From NCBI GenBank assembly GCA_039978895.1, contig JBDWAL010000033.1:1-64000 (forward strand): 64,000 nt of DNA, written 5' to 3'. A program made the position numbers and the translations under genes. The notes beneath the pieces were generated by a model. It was not told where the DNA came from. It saw only the letters and a program-made list of their open reading frames with translations, and made no database searches. Below, piece by piece: positions 24,829 to 33,585 of the stretch. How positions within the stretch are numbered: the stretch's first letter is position 1; each line of letters begins with the position of its first letter. The DNA comes from Aliishimia sp039978895 (GTDB lineage Bacteria > Pseudomonadota > Alphaproteobacteria > Rhodobacterales > Rhodobacteraceae).

Positions 24829-25239
24829 TTAACTCAATGCTTCGCGGAATTTCAAAAAGCGCGCATCTGTCATCACGGCTTTATTCATCGCCTCGCGCAG
24901 CGCGCCCACAGATTTGTAAGGTCGCATCACCACTTCGAACTTCGCGACCAATCCGTCGTCGTCCAGCGTGATCAAATCAACGCCTACCGCGTCTAAGTCA
25001 CCGATTTTGCATTGAAATTCCAACGCCCAATCTGGCCCATCCCCCATAACACGACGGTACTCAAAATCCTTGAAAACACGCCCAACATGACCAAGAACAG
25101 CTGCGACGGCCTCCTTGCCAACCCATGTTTTCCAATAGGTTGGCGGTTGAAACGCGACATCGTCCGCCAGCAAATCAAGGATCGCGTCCTCATCCCCTTT
25201 GGCCACAACTTCCTGCATTCGAACGATCGTAGGATGCAT
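24829..25239 (-). CDS. NTF2-like / SnoaL-type small protein
   Basis: The 136-residue protein has the NTF2-like fold pattern: helix MHPTIVRMQEVVAKGDEDAI, LDLLADDVAFQPP, YWKTWVGKEAVAAVLGHVG, WALEFQCKIGDLDAVGVDLI and a closing FEVVMRPYKSVGALREAM. Such cone-shaped barrels include isomerases, hydrolases and binding proteins. Polar residues line the cavity, but none identifies a reaction. It stands alone, divergent from the pseudouridine synthase gene. Confidence 0.75.
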   Translation of the reverse strand: MHPTIVRMQEVVAKGDEDAILDLLADDVAFQPPTYWKTWVGKEAVAAVLGHVGRVFKDFEYRRVMGDGPDWALEFQCKIGDLDAVGVDLITLDDDGLVAKFEVVMRPYKSVGALREAMNKAVMTDARFLKFREALS

Positions 25240-25313
25240 GTTTTTCTCCTATTTTCCAGTACCCTGACACGTCCCTCTTGCAAACCCAAGCCACATCTGG
25301 GATCGGGTGACGG

Positions 25314-25958
25314 ATGACAAAATATGCCCCTCCCAGTGATCCGATTGAGATCCTGCATGAAGATGCAGAGCTGCTTTTGGTCAACAAACCCGAGGGTTTG
25401 CTGTCGGTTCCCGGTAAAGGGCCAGAGCTTTCGGATTGCCTGATAACGCGCCTGCAAACGATCTTTCCAGAGACGTTGTTGGTGCATCGTCTTGACCGAG
25501 ACACGTCCGGCGTGATGGTGTTTGCGCGCACGCGTCATGCGCAACGTCATTTGGGGCTTCAATTCGAAAAGCGAATGACTCGAAAGACTTACGTGGCGCG
25601 CGTTTGGGGAACACCGGAGGAAAAAGACGGCATTATCGATCTTCCCCTGATCGTAGATTGGGAAAACCGGCCTCGACAGATGGTCTGTCACGACACGGGC
25701 AAACCAGCCAGCACCGAGTGGAAATTGATCTCATCCCAAGGCGAAACATCGCGTCTGCGGTTGTTCCCAAAGACAGGACGGAGCCATCAATTGCGGGTGC
25801 ATTGTTTGTCCATGGGGCATCCTATTTTGGGTGACCCGTTCTATGCGACTGGAAAGGCGGCAGAGTTTGACCGAATGATGCTGCATTCAGAGGAATTGCG
25901 TCTAAAACACCCTCAAGGCGGTCGCTCGATGAAGTTTCGATGCAAGGCGCCATTCTGA
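25314..25958 (+). CDS. RluA-family pseudouridine synthase
   Basis: The 214-residue protein has the catalytic motif LLVHRLDRDTSGVMVFART, whose HRLDRDTSG aspartate is the nucleophile, plus LLLVNKPEGLLSVPGKG and LFPKTGRSHQLRVH. It isomerises uridine in 23S rRNA and/or tRNA; closest in length and layout to RluA (dual 23S U746 and tRNA U32 specificity) since no S4 domain precedes the catalytic part. The exact target is inferred only from length. Confidence 0.85.
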   Translation: MTKYAPPSDPIEILHEDAELLLVNKPEGLLSVPGKGPELSDCLITRLQTIFPETLLVHRLDRDTSGVMVFARTRHAQRHLGLQFEKRMTRKTYVARVWGTPEEKDGIIDLPLIVDWENRPRQMVCHDTGKPASTEWKLISSQGETSRLRLFPKTGRSHQLRVHCLSMGHPILGDPFYATGKAAEFDRMMLHSEELRLKHPQGGRSMKFRCKAPF

Positions 25959-26070
25959 TTTCAGATGTGAGGTTTTCGACAAGGCTGTTCGAGGTGTGAT
26001 GTAGAACGCTAAAATGCGATCAAAGAATTCAACGTATTGTTTTATAGTGGAAAATTAAAAATCTGAAGGT

Positions 26071-26100
26071 ATGCAACACTAGGAAATCCCAGTGTTGCAT
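26071..26100. terminator. Bidirectional terminator-like hairpin
   Basis: ATGCAACACT (26071-26080) and AGTGTTGCAT (26091-26100) form a perfect 10-bp stem with a 10-nt loop between two convergent genes. It would serve both, although T-runs are short. Confidence 0.6.
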
Positions 26101-26113
26101 ATGATCTATTGGG

Positions 26114-27553
26114 TTATTCGGCAGCCCAGCCGGACACGGATTTGACCTCTAGGAAATCCTCGATCCCCCAAACGCCGCCTTCGCGCCCATTGCCGGATTG
26201 TTTCATGCCACCAAACGGCGCACCGGCACCACGACCTTGGCCGTTCATTTCAACCATGCCAGAGCGCAATTGTCCGGCCACACGGTTTCCACGTGCGCCA
26301 TCTTGCGTTTGGACATAATTGGTCAAGCCATACACCGTGTCATTGGCGATCTGGACGGCTTCTTCTTCGGTATCGAAGGGGATCATAGATAGAACCGGTC
26401 CGAAGATTTCCTCGCGGGCGATGACCATGTCATTGTTTACGTCCGCAAATACGGTCGGTTTCACAAAGAACCCTCGGTTCAGACCTTCTGGTCGTCCTGT
26501 GCCGCCAGTCACGAGCTTCGCGCCTTCGTCGATACCTTGTTGGATCAAGTCTTGGATTTTGTTCCATTGCACTTCGTTCACAACAGGACCGATATGGCGA
26601 CCTGCGTCAGATGCGGGGCCCACTGCGACCTTTTCTGCGACGGCTTTGGCTTCTTCGACCGCTTGGTCATAGACGCCGCGCTGGACCAGCATACGGCTCG
26701 GCGCATTACAGGATTGGCCGGTGTTGTTCATCATGTGCAGAACACCACGTTTCACGGCTTTTTCGTCGGCGTCGTCAAAGACAATGTTCGCGCCTTTGCC
26801 GCCAAGCTCTAGATGCACGCGTTTCAGTGTTTCCGCTGCATTCTTTGAGATCAAACGCCCTGCACGTGACGATCCGGTGAAGCTGACCATGTCGACATCA
26901 GGATGACATGATAGCACTGTGCCGACGCCGGGCCCGTCGCCATTGACCATGTTGAATACGCCTGCAGGGAAGCCTGCTTCGTGCATCAAGTCTGCGAACA
27001 CCATAGCGTTCAACGGGCTTTCCTCGGAAGGTTTCAACACCATTGTGCAACCCGCAATTGCTGCCGCGCCGACCTTCAACGTGACTTGGTTCATGGGCCA
27101 GTTCCAAGGTGTAATCAGGGCTGCAACACCAACGGCTTCATGCACGATCCGGTCGTTTGGTGCGTGTGATCCAAGTGGGCGTGTGAACTCGAAGCCCTTG
27201 GCCGCGCGGATGAAGTTCTTCAGATGGTAAGTGCCCGCGCCGACTTGGCTGGCGCGCGACATATCAATCGGAGCCCCCATTTCCATGGACATGGCCTGCG
27301 CCATTTCTTCGGCCTTGGTTTCGTACAGATCAACCAGCTTTTCGACCATCGCGATTCGTTCAGCGACAGGCGTTGCCATCCATCCGGGGAAGGCGGCTTT
27401 GGCTGCGGCAATCGCCGCTTCCGCATCTGCATTTGATCCGAGCGAAATGGTCGCGCATGGTTCTTCATTTGACGGGTTGATCACGTGATGGTCCGTGCCG
27501 CCCTGTGAGGCAACCCATGCCCCATTGATATACTGCTCACGTTTGTTCAGCAT
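26114..27553 (-). CDS. NAD(P)-dependent aldehyde dehydrogenase
   Basis: The 479-residue enzyme starts at an ATG with GGAGG nine bases upstream; the longer frame is not used. Family motifs: VGVAALITPWNWPMNQVTLK (cofactor site), VHLELGGKGANIVFDDAD with the general-base Glu, NTGQSCNAPSRMLVQ with the catalytic Cys, and REEIFGPVLSMIPFDTEEEA. It oxidises an aldehyde to the acid; the substrate is not defined by sequence. Convergent with rluA and divergent from the peroxiredoxin gene, with no pathway partner nearby. Confidence 0.88.
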   Translation of the reverse strand: MLNKREQYINGAWVASQGGTDHHVINPSNEEPCATISLGSNADAEAAIAAAKAAFPGWMATPVAERIAMVEKLVDLYETKAEEMAQAMSMEMGAPIDMSRASQVGAGTYHLKNFIRAAKGFEFTRPLGSHAPNDRIVHEAVGVAALITPWNWPMNQVTLKVGAAAIAGCTMVLKPSEESPLNAMVFADLMHEAGFPAGVFNMVNGDGPGVGTVLSCHPDVDMVSFTGSSRAGRLISKNAAETLKRVHLELGGKGANIVFDDADEKAVKRGVLHMMNNTGQSCNAPSRMLVQRGVYDQAVEEAKAVAEKVAVGPASDAGRHIGPVVNEVQWNKIQDLIQQGIDEGAKLVTGGTGRPEGLNRGFFVKPTVFADVNNDMVIAREEIFGPVLSMIPFDTEEEAVQIANDTVYGLTNYVQTQDGARGNRVAGQLRSGMVEMNGQGRGAGAPFGGMKQSGNGREGGVWGIEDFLEVKSVSGWAAE

Positions 27554-27692
27554 CTGAAATCCTCCAATGCAGATGAATGTTCTTGCGCGCAATGTGGCAC
27601 CGAGGTCAGCTATCGGCAAGGAGGGGGATGCATCCTTTCGCACGAACGCATAGATTAGTCCCGACGTAACATCTCACTGTATTGGAGGCCCA

Positions 27693-28343
27693 ATGGCTTT
27701 GCGCATCAATGACACTATTCCGAACCTCACCGTCGATACCGACCATGGCAGCATCACGTTGCATGATTGGATCGGGGACTCTTGGGCAATTCTGTTCTCT
27801 CACCCCAAAGATTTCACCCCTGTGTGCACAACAGAATTCGGCGCGGTCGCTCAATTGGCGGATGAATGGGAAAAACGTGGCACGAAGGTGATCGGGGTGT
27901 CCGTGGACGGTGTTGAAGACCATAAAAAATGGAAAGGTGACATCGAAAAAGTCGCCGGGGCCACAGCGGGTTTCCCGATTATCGCAGATACGGGTTTGGA
28001 AGTTTCCAAAGCTTTCGACATGCTTCCCGCCGAAGCCTATTTGCCAGATGGCCGCACGCCTGCGGATAGCGCAACTGTGCGCTCGGTCTTTATCATTGGG
28101 CCTGACAAGCAGCTAAAACTGTCGATGACATATCCAATGACCGTCGGGCGCAACTTCGCGGAAGTTTTGCGCGCATTGGATGGGCTACAAATGTCGGCAA
28201 ACGGTGTCGCGACACCCGCGAACTGGATGCCGGGCGAAGATGTGATCATACCACCAACGGTGAGCAACGAAGATGCGAAGGCCAAGTTTGGCGAATTTGA
28301 AACAATTCTGCCTTACCTGCGCAAAACTAAAGCACCTAGCTGA
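27693..28343 (+). CDS. Prx6-type 1-Cys peroxiredoxin
   Basis: The 216-residue protein has the peroxidatic site HPKDFTPVCTTEFGAVAQLA (PVCT, with the catalytic Cys near residue 44) and the long C-terminal domain (MTYPMTVGRNFAEVLRALDG, ANWMPGEDVIIPPTVS) typical of the Prx6 subfamily. It reduces hydrogen peroxide and organic peroxides in the cytoplasm. Only one well-placed Cys is visible, consistent with a 1-Cys mechanism needing an external thiol. The start ATG follows a GGAGG. Confidence 0.9.
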   Translation: MALRINDTIPNLTVDTDHGSITLHDWIGDSWAILFSHPKDFTPVCTTEFGAVAQLADEWEKRGTKVIGVSVDGVEDHKKWKGDIEKVAGATAGFPIIADTGLEVSKAFDMLPAEAYLPDGRTPADSATVRSVFIIGPDKQLKLSMTYPMTVGRNFAEVLRALDGLQMSANGVATPANWMPGEDVIIPPTVSNEDAKAKFGEFETILPYLRKTKAPS

Positions 28344-28378
28344 TCTGACAATTGGGGGGGCGGGGTTAGATCCCCGTC

Positions 28379-29215
28379 TTACCCGACAGTTTGCCAATCT
28401 GGCGGCAATATATCGGGATTGCTTAGACCGGGCTTTCCGAACCAGCGACTCGGGGCGATAACCTTGCGCCCTTGCCGTGCGTTCAACCAAGCACCCCACC
28501 ATGAGAACGACGAGTTCGCGATGATATTGTGGTGGCACAAGGACATCAGCCGCATGTCGTCCTGCGGTGTCTCATTGTTGTGATCTATAAAAACTGGGGT
28601 GCCGGGGAGGCTCAGGTTCTCGCGTGCCCAATCCGGTTCATCAGAAAAGACATAGATCGTGGGGCTGCCTTGCAGTTGCGGCAAAAGCGTCGCAAGAGCG
28701 GCGTCATAATAGGGCTGCGCGCAGATCACATGGCTTTCGTTCCCAACGTAATCCCCACGCCGCACATGAAGCGACACGGATAGCGTGTTGGCGATTTGAT
28801 CAGACAGGTCAGCATTTCGACCCGTTGCCACTGGAAACTGGAAATCGGCGCGTATGTGTTCAGCAGCATCGGCGAAGTATTTTTCGGACTGCCAATACCC
28901 ATGAAGATAGCTGTCATCCACAGAATCCAAAAGTGGGGCATTGAAGCCAAGCCCCGTTTCGCGCAGATACTTTGGGGACCGTCCAAAATGTCGCCAAAGG
29001 GTATAGGCGAGGGGGCGGTCATGTTTGCTTGGCGGCATCTTTTTGGGTTGTGCGCTGGGGAGGTCAAAAAGATCCCGGATCGAACCCTCACCCTTGTGTA
29101 TCGCCAAACGGTCATCGATCACCAATTCCACGTTCCGACGCAGGGCCAAGCCACGTCCCGCAGCATATTGAAACATTTGGTTGCCGATACGGCCATGGAA
29201 GCGGGTGTAGATCAT
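28379..29215 (-). CDS. GT11 alpha-1,2-fucosyltransferase-type protein
   Basis: The 278-residue protein has all the GT11 landmarks: RFHGRIGNQMFQYAAGRGLA at the start, SLHVRRGDYVGNESH, and IIANSSFSWWGAWLNARQG. The family adds fucose in alpha-1,2 linkage from GDP-fucose, or related sugars, to cell-surface glycans. The ATG at 29215 overlaps the stop of the upstream GT25 gene as ATGA, so the two act together, probably on LPS or capsule. No GDP-fucose synthesis genes are present in the window. Confidence 0.85.
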   Translation of the reverse strand: MIYTRFHGRIGNQMFQYAAGRGLALRRNVELVIDDRLAIHKGEGSIRDLFDLPSAQPKKMPPSKHDRPLAYTLWRHFGRSPKYLRETGLGFNAPLLDSVDDSYLHGYWQSEKYFADAAEHIRADFQFPVATGRNADLSDQIANTLSVSLHVRRGDYVGNESHVICAQPYYDAALATLLPQLQGSPTIYVFSDEPDWARENLSLPGTPVFIDHNNETPQDDMRLMSLCHHNIIANSSFSWWGAWLNARQGRKVIAPSRWFGKPGLSNPDILPPDWQTVG

Positions 29216-29928
29216 GGTTTTTCCGAGAGCTTTTTGATCGCGGAGCGGTAGCGTGCCCGTTTCCACCCACGAGAAATTTCAGCCCAAGCAGATTTCTTGG
29301 CTTGGATGGTCGAGCCGCCATGGGCTGGGGCTGCGCTGATGATGTCTGCGGGCCAAAGCGTCAAGGATGCAACATTTGTCTTCCACCGCATCTGCAGCCA
29401 TGTATCGACAGGGCGGTCGAACTTCTGTGAGCGATCAAGAAGTTCTTGTGCCGCGTCGCGTCCAAGGATGTAGAGGGCCGCGGTCAGTCCAATTACTTTA
29501 GGGCGGAACAGGGTAACTCCGTCTTGCTCAGCGATAACTTGTTCAGGGGTTTCGCGGGCATGCATAGGGAAGCGGATCAATTGCGTTGGGTTCGCGTGGG
29601 CCTCGGCCAATGCCCGGGCGGTCTCAAAGTTGGGTCCGAGTACCACATCATCTTCGGCCACAAAGCCATAGGGCGCGTCAGAGTTGGCAATTTCTGTCCA
29701 AGCTTTTCGATGGGACAGGAAACAACCGATTTCTGACGGCATCATGCCAAAGGGATAGGTGGGCTTGTGCAGGCTGGGTTTGCAAACCGCATCTCGCGCG
29801 GATTGTTCCATGAGGCGGCCATCCACAGCGTCCAGAACGATAGCATTGGGCAATCTATCACGCAGCGCATCGACGAGCGGTGCGCGTGCGGTGCTGTTTT
29901 GCAGATGGATCACGAAGGTTTGGACCAT
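29212..29928 (-). CDS. GT25-family glycosyltransferase
   Basis: The 238-residue protein starts VQTFVIHLQNSTAR after its Met, the usual GT25 opening, then AIVLDAVDGRLM, MMPSEIGCFLSHRKAWTEIA (signature Cys and SHR), FVAEDDVVLGPNF (the EDD metal motif) and VDTWLQMRW near the end. GT25 enzymes such as LPS beta-galactosyltransferases extend lipooligosaccharide. The ATG at 29928 is chosen because the domain starts there; a TTG twelve codons earlier is possible. Coupled by ATGA to the GT11 gene. Confidence 0.82.
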   Translation of the reverse strand: MVQTFVIHLQNSTARAPLVDALRDRLPNAIVLDAVDGRLMEQSARDAVCKPSLHKPTYPFGMMPSEIGCFLSHRKAWTEIANSDAPYGFVAEDDVVLGPNFETARALAEAHANPTQLIRFPMHARETPEQVIAEQDGVTLFRPKVIGLTAALYILGRDAAQELLDRSQKFDRPVDTWLQMRWKTNVASLTLWPADIISAAPAHGGSTIQAKKSAWAEISRGWKRARYRSAIKKLSEKP

Positions 29929-29992
29929 ATAGTCAGCAATACGTCGCGCGATAGGGTGATCCAAGGGGGAATTGTCGCGAGATGCTGGAAAA

Positions 29993-30027
29993 GCAAAAAA
30001 GCCCCCGATTTTTCAAAAGGGGGCTTT
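29993..30027 (-). terminator. Rho-independent terminator of the SGNH gene
   Basis: On the minus strand AAAGCCCCC (30027-30019) and GGGGGCTTT (30006-29998) form a 9-bp stem followed by TTTTTTGC; the run of T makes it a classical terminator for the gene ending at 30053. Confidence 0.82.
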
Positions 30028-30052
30028 CCAGGTTTCTTAAGGTCGTTGCGTT

Positions 30053-31051
30053 TTAAGCAGCTGGTTTGCGGCGAACAACTGCGAAAGCGCCAAGTCCTGC
30101 GAGCAACATTGGCAAACCTGCTGGCAATGGAATTGGGGCAGGAATACCAGATCCAAGGGCTGCGATTGCGAAATCGGCGAAGCCTTGCTGGACTGGACCT
30201 GACGGATGCACGGAGTCGATCAAGTAGAACGTGTCTGCGATGCTCAGGTCCCGAATCGGTGTCACACCATCGGCTTCAAATCCGATGATCGTGCAATCAG
30301 ATGCAGGTGTGGTCGCAGTTGCATCCACAAGACATGGGCTTGCGAAATTTGTCACGCCAAGCGACGGAAGTGTCGGGAAAAACTCACTTTGGAATGCGTT
30401 TTGGTTGACGTCAATGATGTTGATGCCGTCAAACTCGATCCCCATCAGGCGGGCGTCCAGTGTCGCGTTAAACGCACCGGCGATTGTGAAGCCGCTTGAT
30501 CCTACTGGGTCACCCAATTCTGGTAAGGTGGATACTAGGAAATCGTCGAACTTTGGCGCAAGGTCCGCGATCTGTTTTATCCCGTCTGCAACAGCATTCG
30601 CGGCGTCAATCGGATTGCCACCCTGAAAGATATCATTTGCCCCAAAAAGAACTGAAATCAACGGGTTATCTTGAGTTATCGCAGTCAGTGCAAACGTTGA
30701 GAACAGGGAAATCTGGCTACCGAAGTTGGCGAAAGGCAGGGCTGCGGTTGGGTATTCACCGTCGCTCAGATCACCGTTTGAATTGGTGTTCGCGTCGCCC
30801 GCAGTTGCGCCACCAAGGGCCAAGTTCTGGTAGTGAAGTTTGTGATCCTCAAAGCGTTTCCCGATGATCTCAGACCATACCGGTCCAGATGAGAATTGCC
30901 CCTCGAAATAGGGTTCCGGCAAGCCCAACTTGCCGTCGTCGCTGAGGCTGTCACCAAAGGCATAGAAGCTGGTAAACGTTTCCGCTTGAACGGATGCCGC
31001 CGGCAACGTGGCTGCGGCGCTGACCGTTAGCGCGGCTAAAAGATGTTTCAT
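30053..31051 (-). CDS. Secreted SGNH/GDSL hydrolase with VPLPA-type sorting signal
   Basis: The 332-residue protein has a signal peptide (MKHLLAALTVSAAATLPAAS, cut after VQA). The GDSL block I is SFYAFGDSLSDDG with the catalytic Ser, block III is VLFGANDIFQGG and the late SVHPSGPVQQGFADFA holds the Asp/His-type DSVHP motif. It is therefore a lipase/esterase-type SGNH hydrolase. The C-terminus ends with PIPLPAGLPMLLAGLGAFAV and RRKPAA, a sorting signal close to the VPLPA-CTERM type. GGGAGGACTT precedes the ATG at 31051. The likely location is the outer envelope or secreted. Confidence 0.85.
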   Translation of the reverse strand: MKHLLAALTVSAAATLPAASVQAETFTSFYAFGDSLSDDGKLGLPEPYFEGQFSSGPVWSEIIGKRFEDHKLHYQNLALGGATAGDANTNSNGDLSDGEYPTAALPFANFGSQISLFSTFALTAITQDNPLISVLFGANDIFQGGNPIDAANAVADGIKQIADLAPKFDDFLVSTLPELGDPVGSSGFTIAGAFNATLDARLMGIEFDGINIIDVNQNAFQSEFFPTLPSLGVTNFASPCLVDATATTPASDCTIIGFEADGVTPIRDLSIADTFYLIDSVHPSGPVQQGFADFAIAALGSGIPAPIPLPAGLPMLLAGLGAFAVVRRKPAA

Positions 31052-31141
31052 ATAAGTCCTCCCAGTTTTTATTTTTCGCAAGCTAGCACGGAACTTTTGC
31101 AAACCTAGTTGGTTACGTGGCGGAAAGACGCACTGGAAACG

Positions 31142-31174
31142 AAAAAGGGCCCCGGATCGCAAAATCCGAGGCCC
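31142..31174 (-). terminator. Terminator after pnp
   Basis: On the minus strand GGGCCTCGGATTTTGCGATC continues into CGGGGCCC and TTTTTC: arms at 31165-31174 and 31147-31156 with near-perfect pairing. The T-run at 31142-31146 completes an intrinsic terminator 24 bases after the pnp stop. Confidence 0.78.
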
Positions 31175-31197
31175 AAATTCTTAGCAGCTAGAAGGGT

Positions 31198-33348
31198 TTA
31201 TTCTTCTTCTTCGCTGGCTTTTTTCTTAGGCTCTTCGGTTACTTCTTTACCGGTTTCTTGGTCCACAACTTTCATGGACAAGCGAACTTTGCCACGATCA
31301 TCAAAGCCCAACAGTTTTACCTTCACTTCTTGGCCCTCTTTGAGGACGTCTGAAGGGTGGTTCAAACGGCGGTTTTCGATTTGCGAGACGTGCACAAGGC
31401 CGTCACGCTTGCCGAAGAAGTTCACAAAGGCGCCGAAGTCGACGATCTTCACAACTGTCCCGGTGTAGATCGCGCCTTCTTCAGGTTCGGCCACAATCGC
31501 GTGGATCATGTCATAGGCTTTTTGGATCGACTCACCGTTCGGAGACGCGATTTTGATCACGCCTTCGTCGTTGATGTCGACTTTCGCGCCAGACACTTCC
31601 ACGATCTCACGGATGACCTTGCCGCCAGATCCGATAACTTCACGGATTTTGTCGGTCGGGATGTTCATCGTTTCGATACGTGGTGCGTGCACAGAGAAAT
31701 CGCCCGCGCCGGATTTGGCTTTGTTCATCTCGCCGAGGATATGAATACGGCCCGCTTTCGCTTGTTCGAGGGCTTTCTCCATGATCTCGGGCGTGATGCC
31801 TGCGACCTTGATGTCCATCTGCAAAGACGTGATCCCGTTTTCGGTCCCTGCCACTTTGAAGTCCATGTCGCCCAAGTGATCTTCGTCGCCCAAGATGTCA
31901 GACAGGATCGCATAGGAGCCGTCTTCTTCAAGGATCAGACCCATCGCAACACCAGCCACGGCTGATTTCAACGGAACGCCCGCATCCATCATAGACAAGG
32001 AGCCACCACAGACGGACGCCATGGAGGACGACCCGTTGGATTCCGTGATTTCAGACACCAAGCGCACTGTGTACGGGAAGTCTGTTGCCGCTGGCAGAAC
32101 CGCCTGCAGGGCGCGCCATGCGAGCTTACCGTGGCCGATTTCACGACGACCGGGAGGGCCCACGCGACCCGCTTCACCAACCGAATAGGGAGGGAAGTTA
32201 TAGTGCAGCAGGAAGTTGGATTTGAAGTTACCGTGCAACGCATCGATGAACTGTTCGTCGTCTCCGGTGCCCAGTGTGGTCACGACCAGACCTTGGGTTT
32301 CACCACGGGTGAACAATGCCGAACCGTGCGTACGTGGCAAAAGGCCCGTTTCGCATACGATATCGCGGATTTCATCCAGCGCGCGACCGTCGATCCGTTT
32401 GCCTTCTTTGACAACAGAACCACGAAGAACCGAGGATTCCAGCTTTTTCAACGCCGAACCAAGGTTCGCATCTTCTTGCTGTTCTTCGCTCAAACCTTCA
32501 ACGATGGCCGCTTTGGCTGCAGCAACCGCGCCTGTGCGTTCTTGCTTGTCGGTGATCGCATACGCGTCGCGCATGGCTTGCTCACCAGCCGCTGTCACAA
32601 CTGCGGACAGCTCAGAAAACTCTGGCGGTTGGAAGTCAAACGGCTCTTTGGCAGCGTCTTCGGCCAGATCGATGATCAGGTCGATCACTGGCTGAATTTG
32701 ATCGTGGGCGAATTTCACCGCACCCAGCATTTCTGCTTCGGTGAGTTCATACGCTTCTGATTCAACCATCATGACGGCGTCTTTGGTACCGGCAACAACA
32801 AGGTCGAGGCGTTGCTCAGGGTTCTGACGCAGGTCCTGCATGTCATCGACGGTTGGGTTCAGGATGTACTCGCCATCTTCAAAGCCAACACGACAGGCTG
32901 CGATTGGGCCCATGAACGGTGCGCCGGAAATGGTCAGCGCAGCAGAGGTTGCGATCATGGCAACCATATCTGGGTCGTTGACAAGATCGTGGGACAGAAC
33001 GGTACACATCACCAAGACTTCGTGTTTGAAGCCGGGGACGAACAGCGGGCGGATCGGACGGTCGATCAAGCGGGCTGTCAGCGTTTCTTTTTCGGTCGGA
33101 CGCGCTTCGCGCTTAAAAAAGCCACCTGGCACTTTGCCCGCAGCATAGTATTTTTCTTGGTAATGCACTGTCAGCGGGAAGAAATCTTGACCCGGCTTTG
33201 GTTTCTTGGCGAACGTGACGTTGGCCATAACGCTGGTTTCACCCAACGTGGCGATCACGGAGCCGTCTGCTTGACGGGCGATCTTGCCTGTTTCGAGTGT
33301 CAGCGTTTCTTCGCCCCACTCCATCGATTTTTTTGAGATATTAAACAT
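31198..33348 (-). CDS. pnp: Polynucleotide phosphorylase
   Basis: The 716-residue protein is a full-length PNPase: two RNase PH-like domains (RLIDRPIRPLFVPGFKHEV, LPRTHGSALFTRGETQGLVV and ESNGSSSMASVCGGSLSMMD) separated by a helical linker, a KH domain (IPTDKIREVIGSGGKVIREI) and a C-terminal S1 domain (GTVVKIVDFGAFVNFFGKRD). It degrades RNA 3' to 5' with phosphate and is part of the degradosome. AGGAAAC precedes the ATG. A structured leader and a terminator frame it. In many bacteria pnp follows rpsO; here rpsO is about 17 kb away on the other strand. Confidence 0.96.
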   Translation of the reverse strand: MFNISKKSMEWGEETLTLETGKIARQADGSVIATLGETSVMANVTFAKKPKPGQDFFPLTVHYQEKYYAAGKVPGGFFKREARPTEKETLTARLIDRPIRPLFVPGFKHEVLVMCTVLSHDLVNDPDMVAMIATSAALTISGAPFMGPIAACRVGFEDGEYILNPTVDDMQDLRQNPEQRLDLVVAGTKDAVMMVESEAYELTEAEMLGAVKFAHDQIQPVIDLIIDLAEDAAKEPFDFQPPEFSELSAVVTAAGEQAMRDAYAITDKQERTGAVAAAKAAIVEGLSEEQQEDANLGSALKKLESSVLRGSVVKEGKRIDGRALDEIRDIVCETGLLPRTHGSALFTRGETQGLVVTTLGTGDDEQFIDALHGNFKSNFLLHYNFPPYSVGEAGRVGPPGRREIGHGKLAWRALQAVLPAATDFPYTVRLVSEITESNGSSSMASVCGGSLSMMDAGVPLKSAVAGVAMGLILEEDGSYAILSDILGDEDHLGDMDFKVAGTENGITSLQMDIKVAGITPEIMEKALEQAKAGRIHILGEMNKAKSGAGDFSVHAPRIETMNIPTDKIREVIGSGGKVIREIVEVSGAKVDINDEGVIKIASPNGESIQKAYDMIHAIVAEPEEGAIYTGTVVKIVDFGAFVNFFGKRDGLVHVSQIENRRLNHPSDVLKEGQEVKVKLLGFDDRGKVRLSMKVVDQETGKEVTEEPKKKASEEEE

Positions 33349-33364
33349 TACGTTTCCTGTGTTG

Positions 33365-33416
33365 GCCTTTGGGGCGTATCCCCTATGGCCGATTGCGTGG
33401 AGGGCGCATTCCCTCC
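33365..33416 (-). promoter_or_regulatory. Structured pnp leader (two hairpins)
   Basis: Two stems lie between the pnp promoter region and the start: GGAGGG/CCCTCC (33399-33404 with 33411-33416) and a compound stem GGCC-GGGG/CCCC-GGCC at 33365-33390. In E. coli the pnp leader hairpin is cut by RNase III and mediates autoregulation; a similar role here is inferred. Confidence 0.45.
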
Positions 33417-33585
33417 GGCCCGTTTTCGAAAATCCGTGTCATAAACGAGGACAGGGCCCGGCCCCCGCGTATCGGATGGCGCCGCATAGCGTGTTTTCCA
33501 CAGCAAAGCTACCGAAATTAAGCTGATTTTACTGCGCTTGATTGGGTCACCCCTGTCTTAGCGCTTTTGTCGCAGTGCAGCTTAT

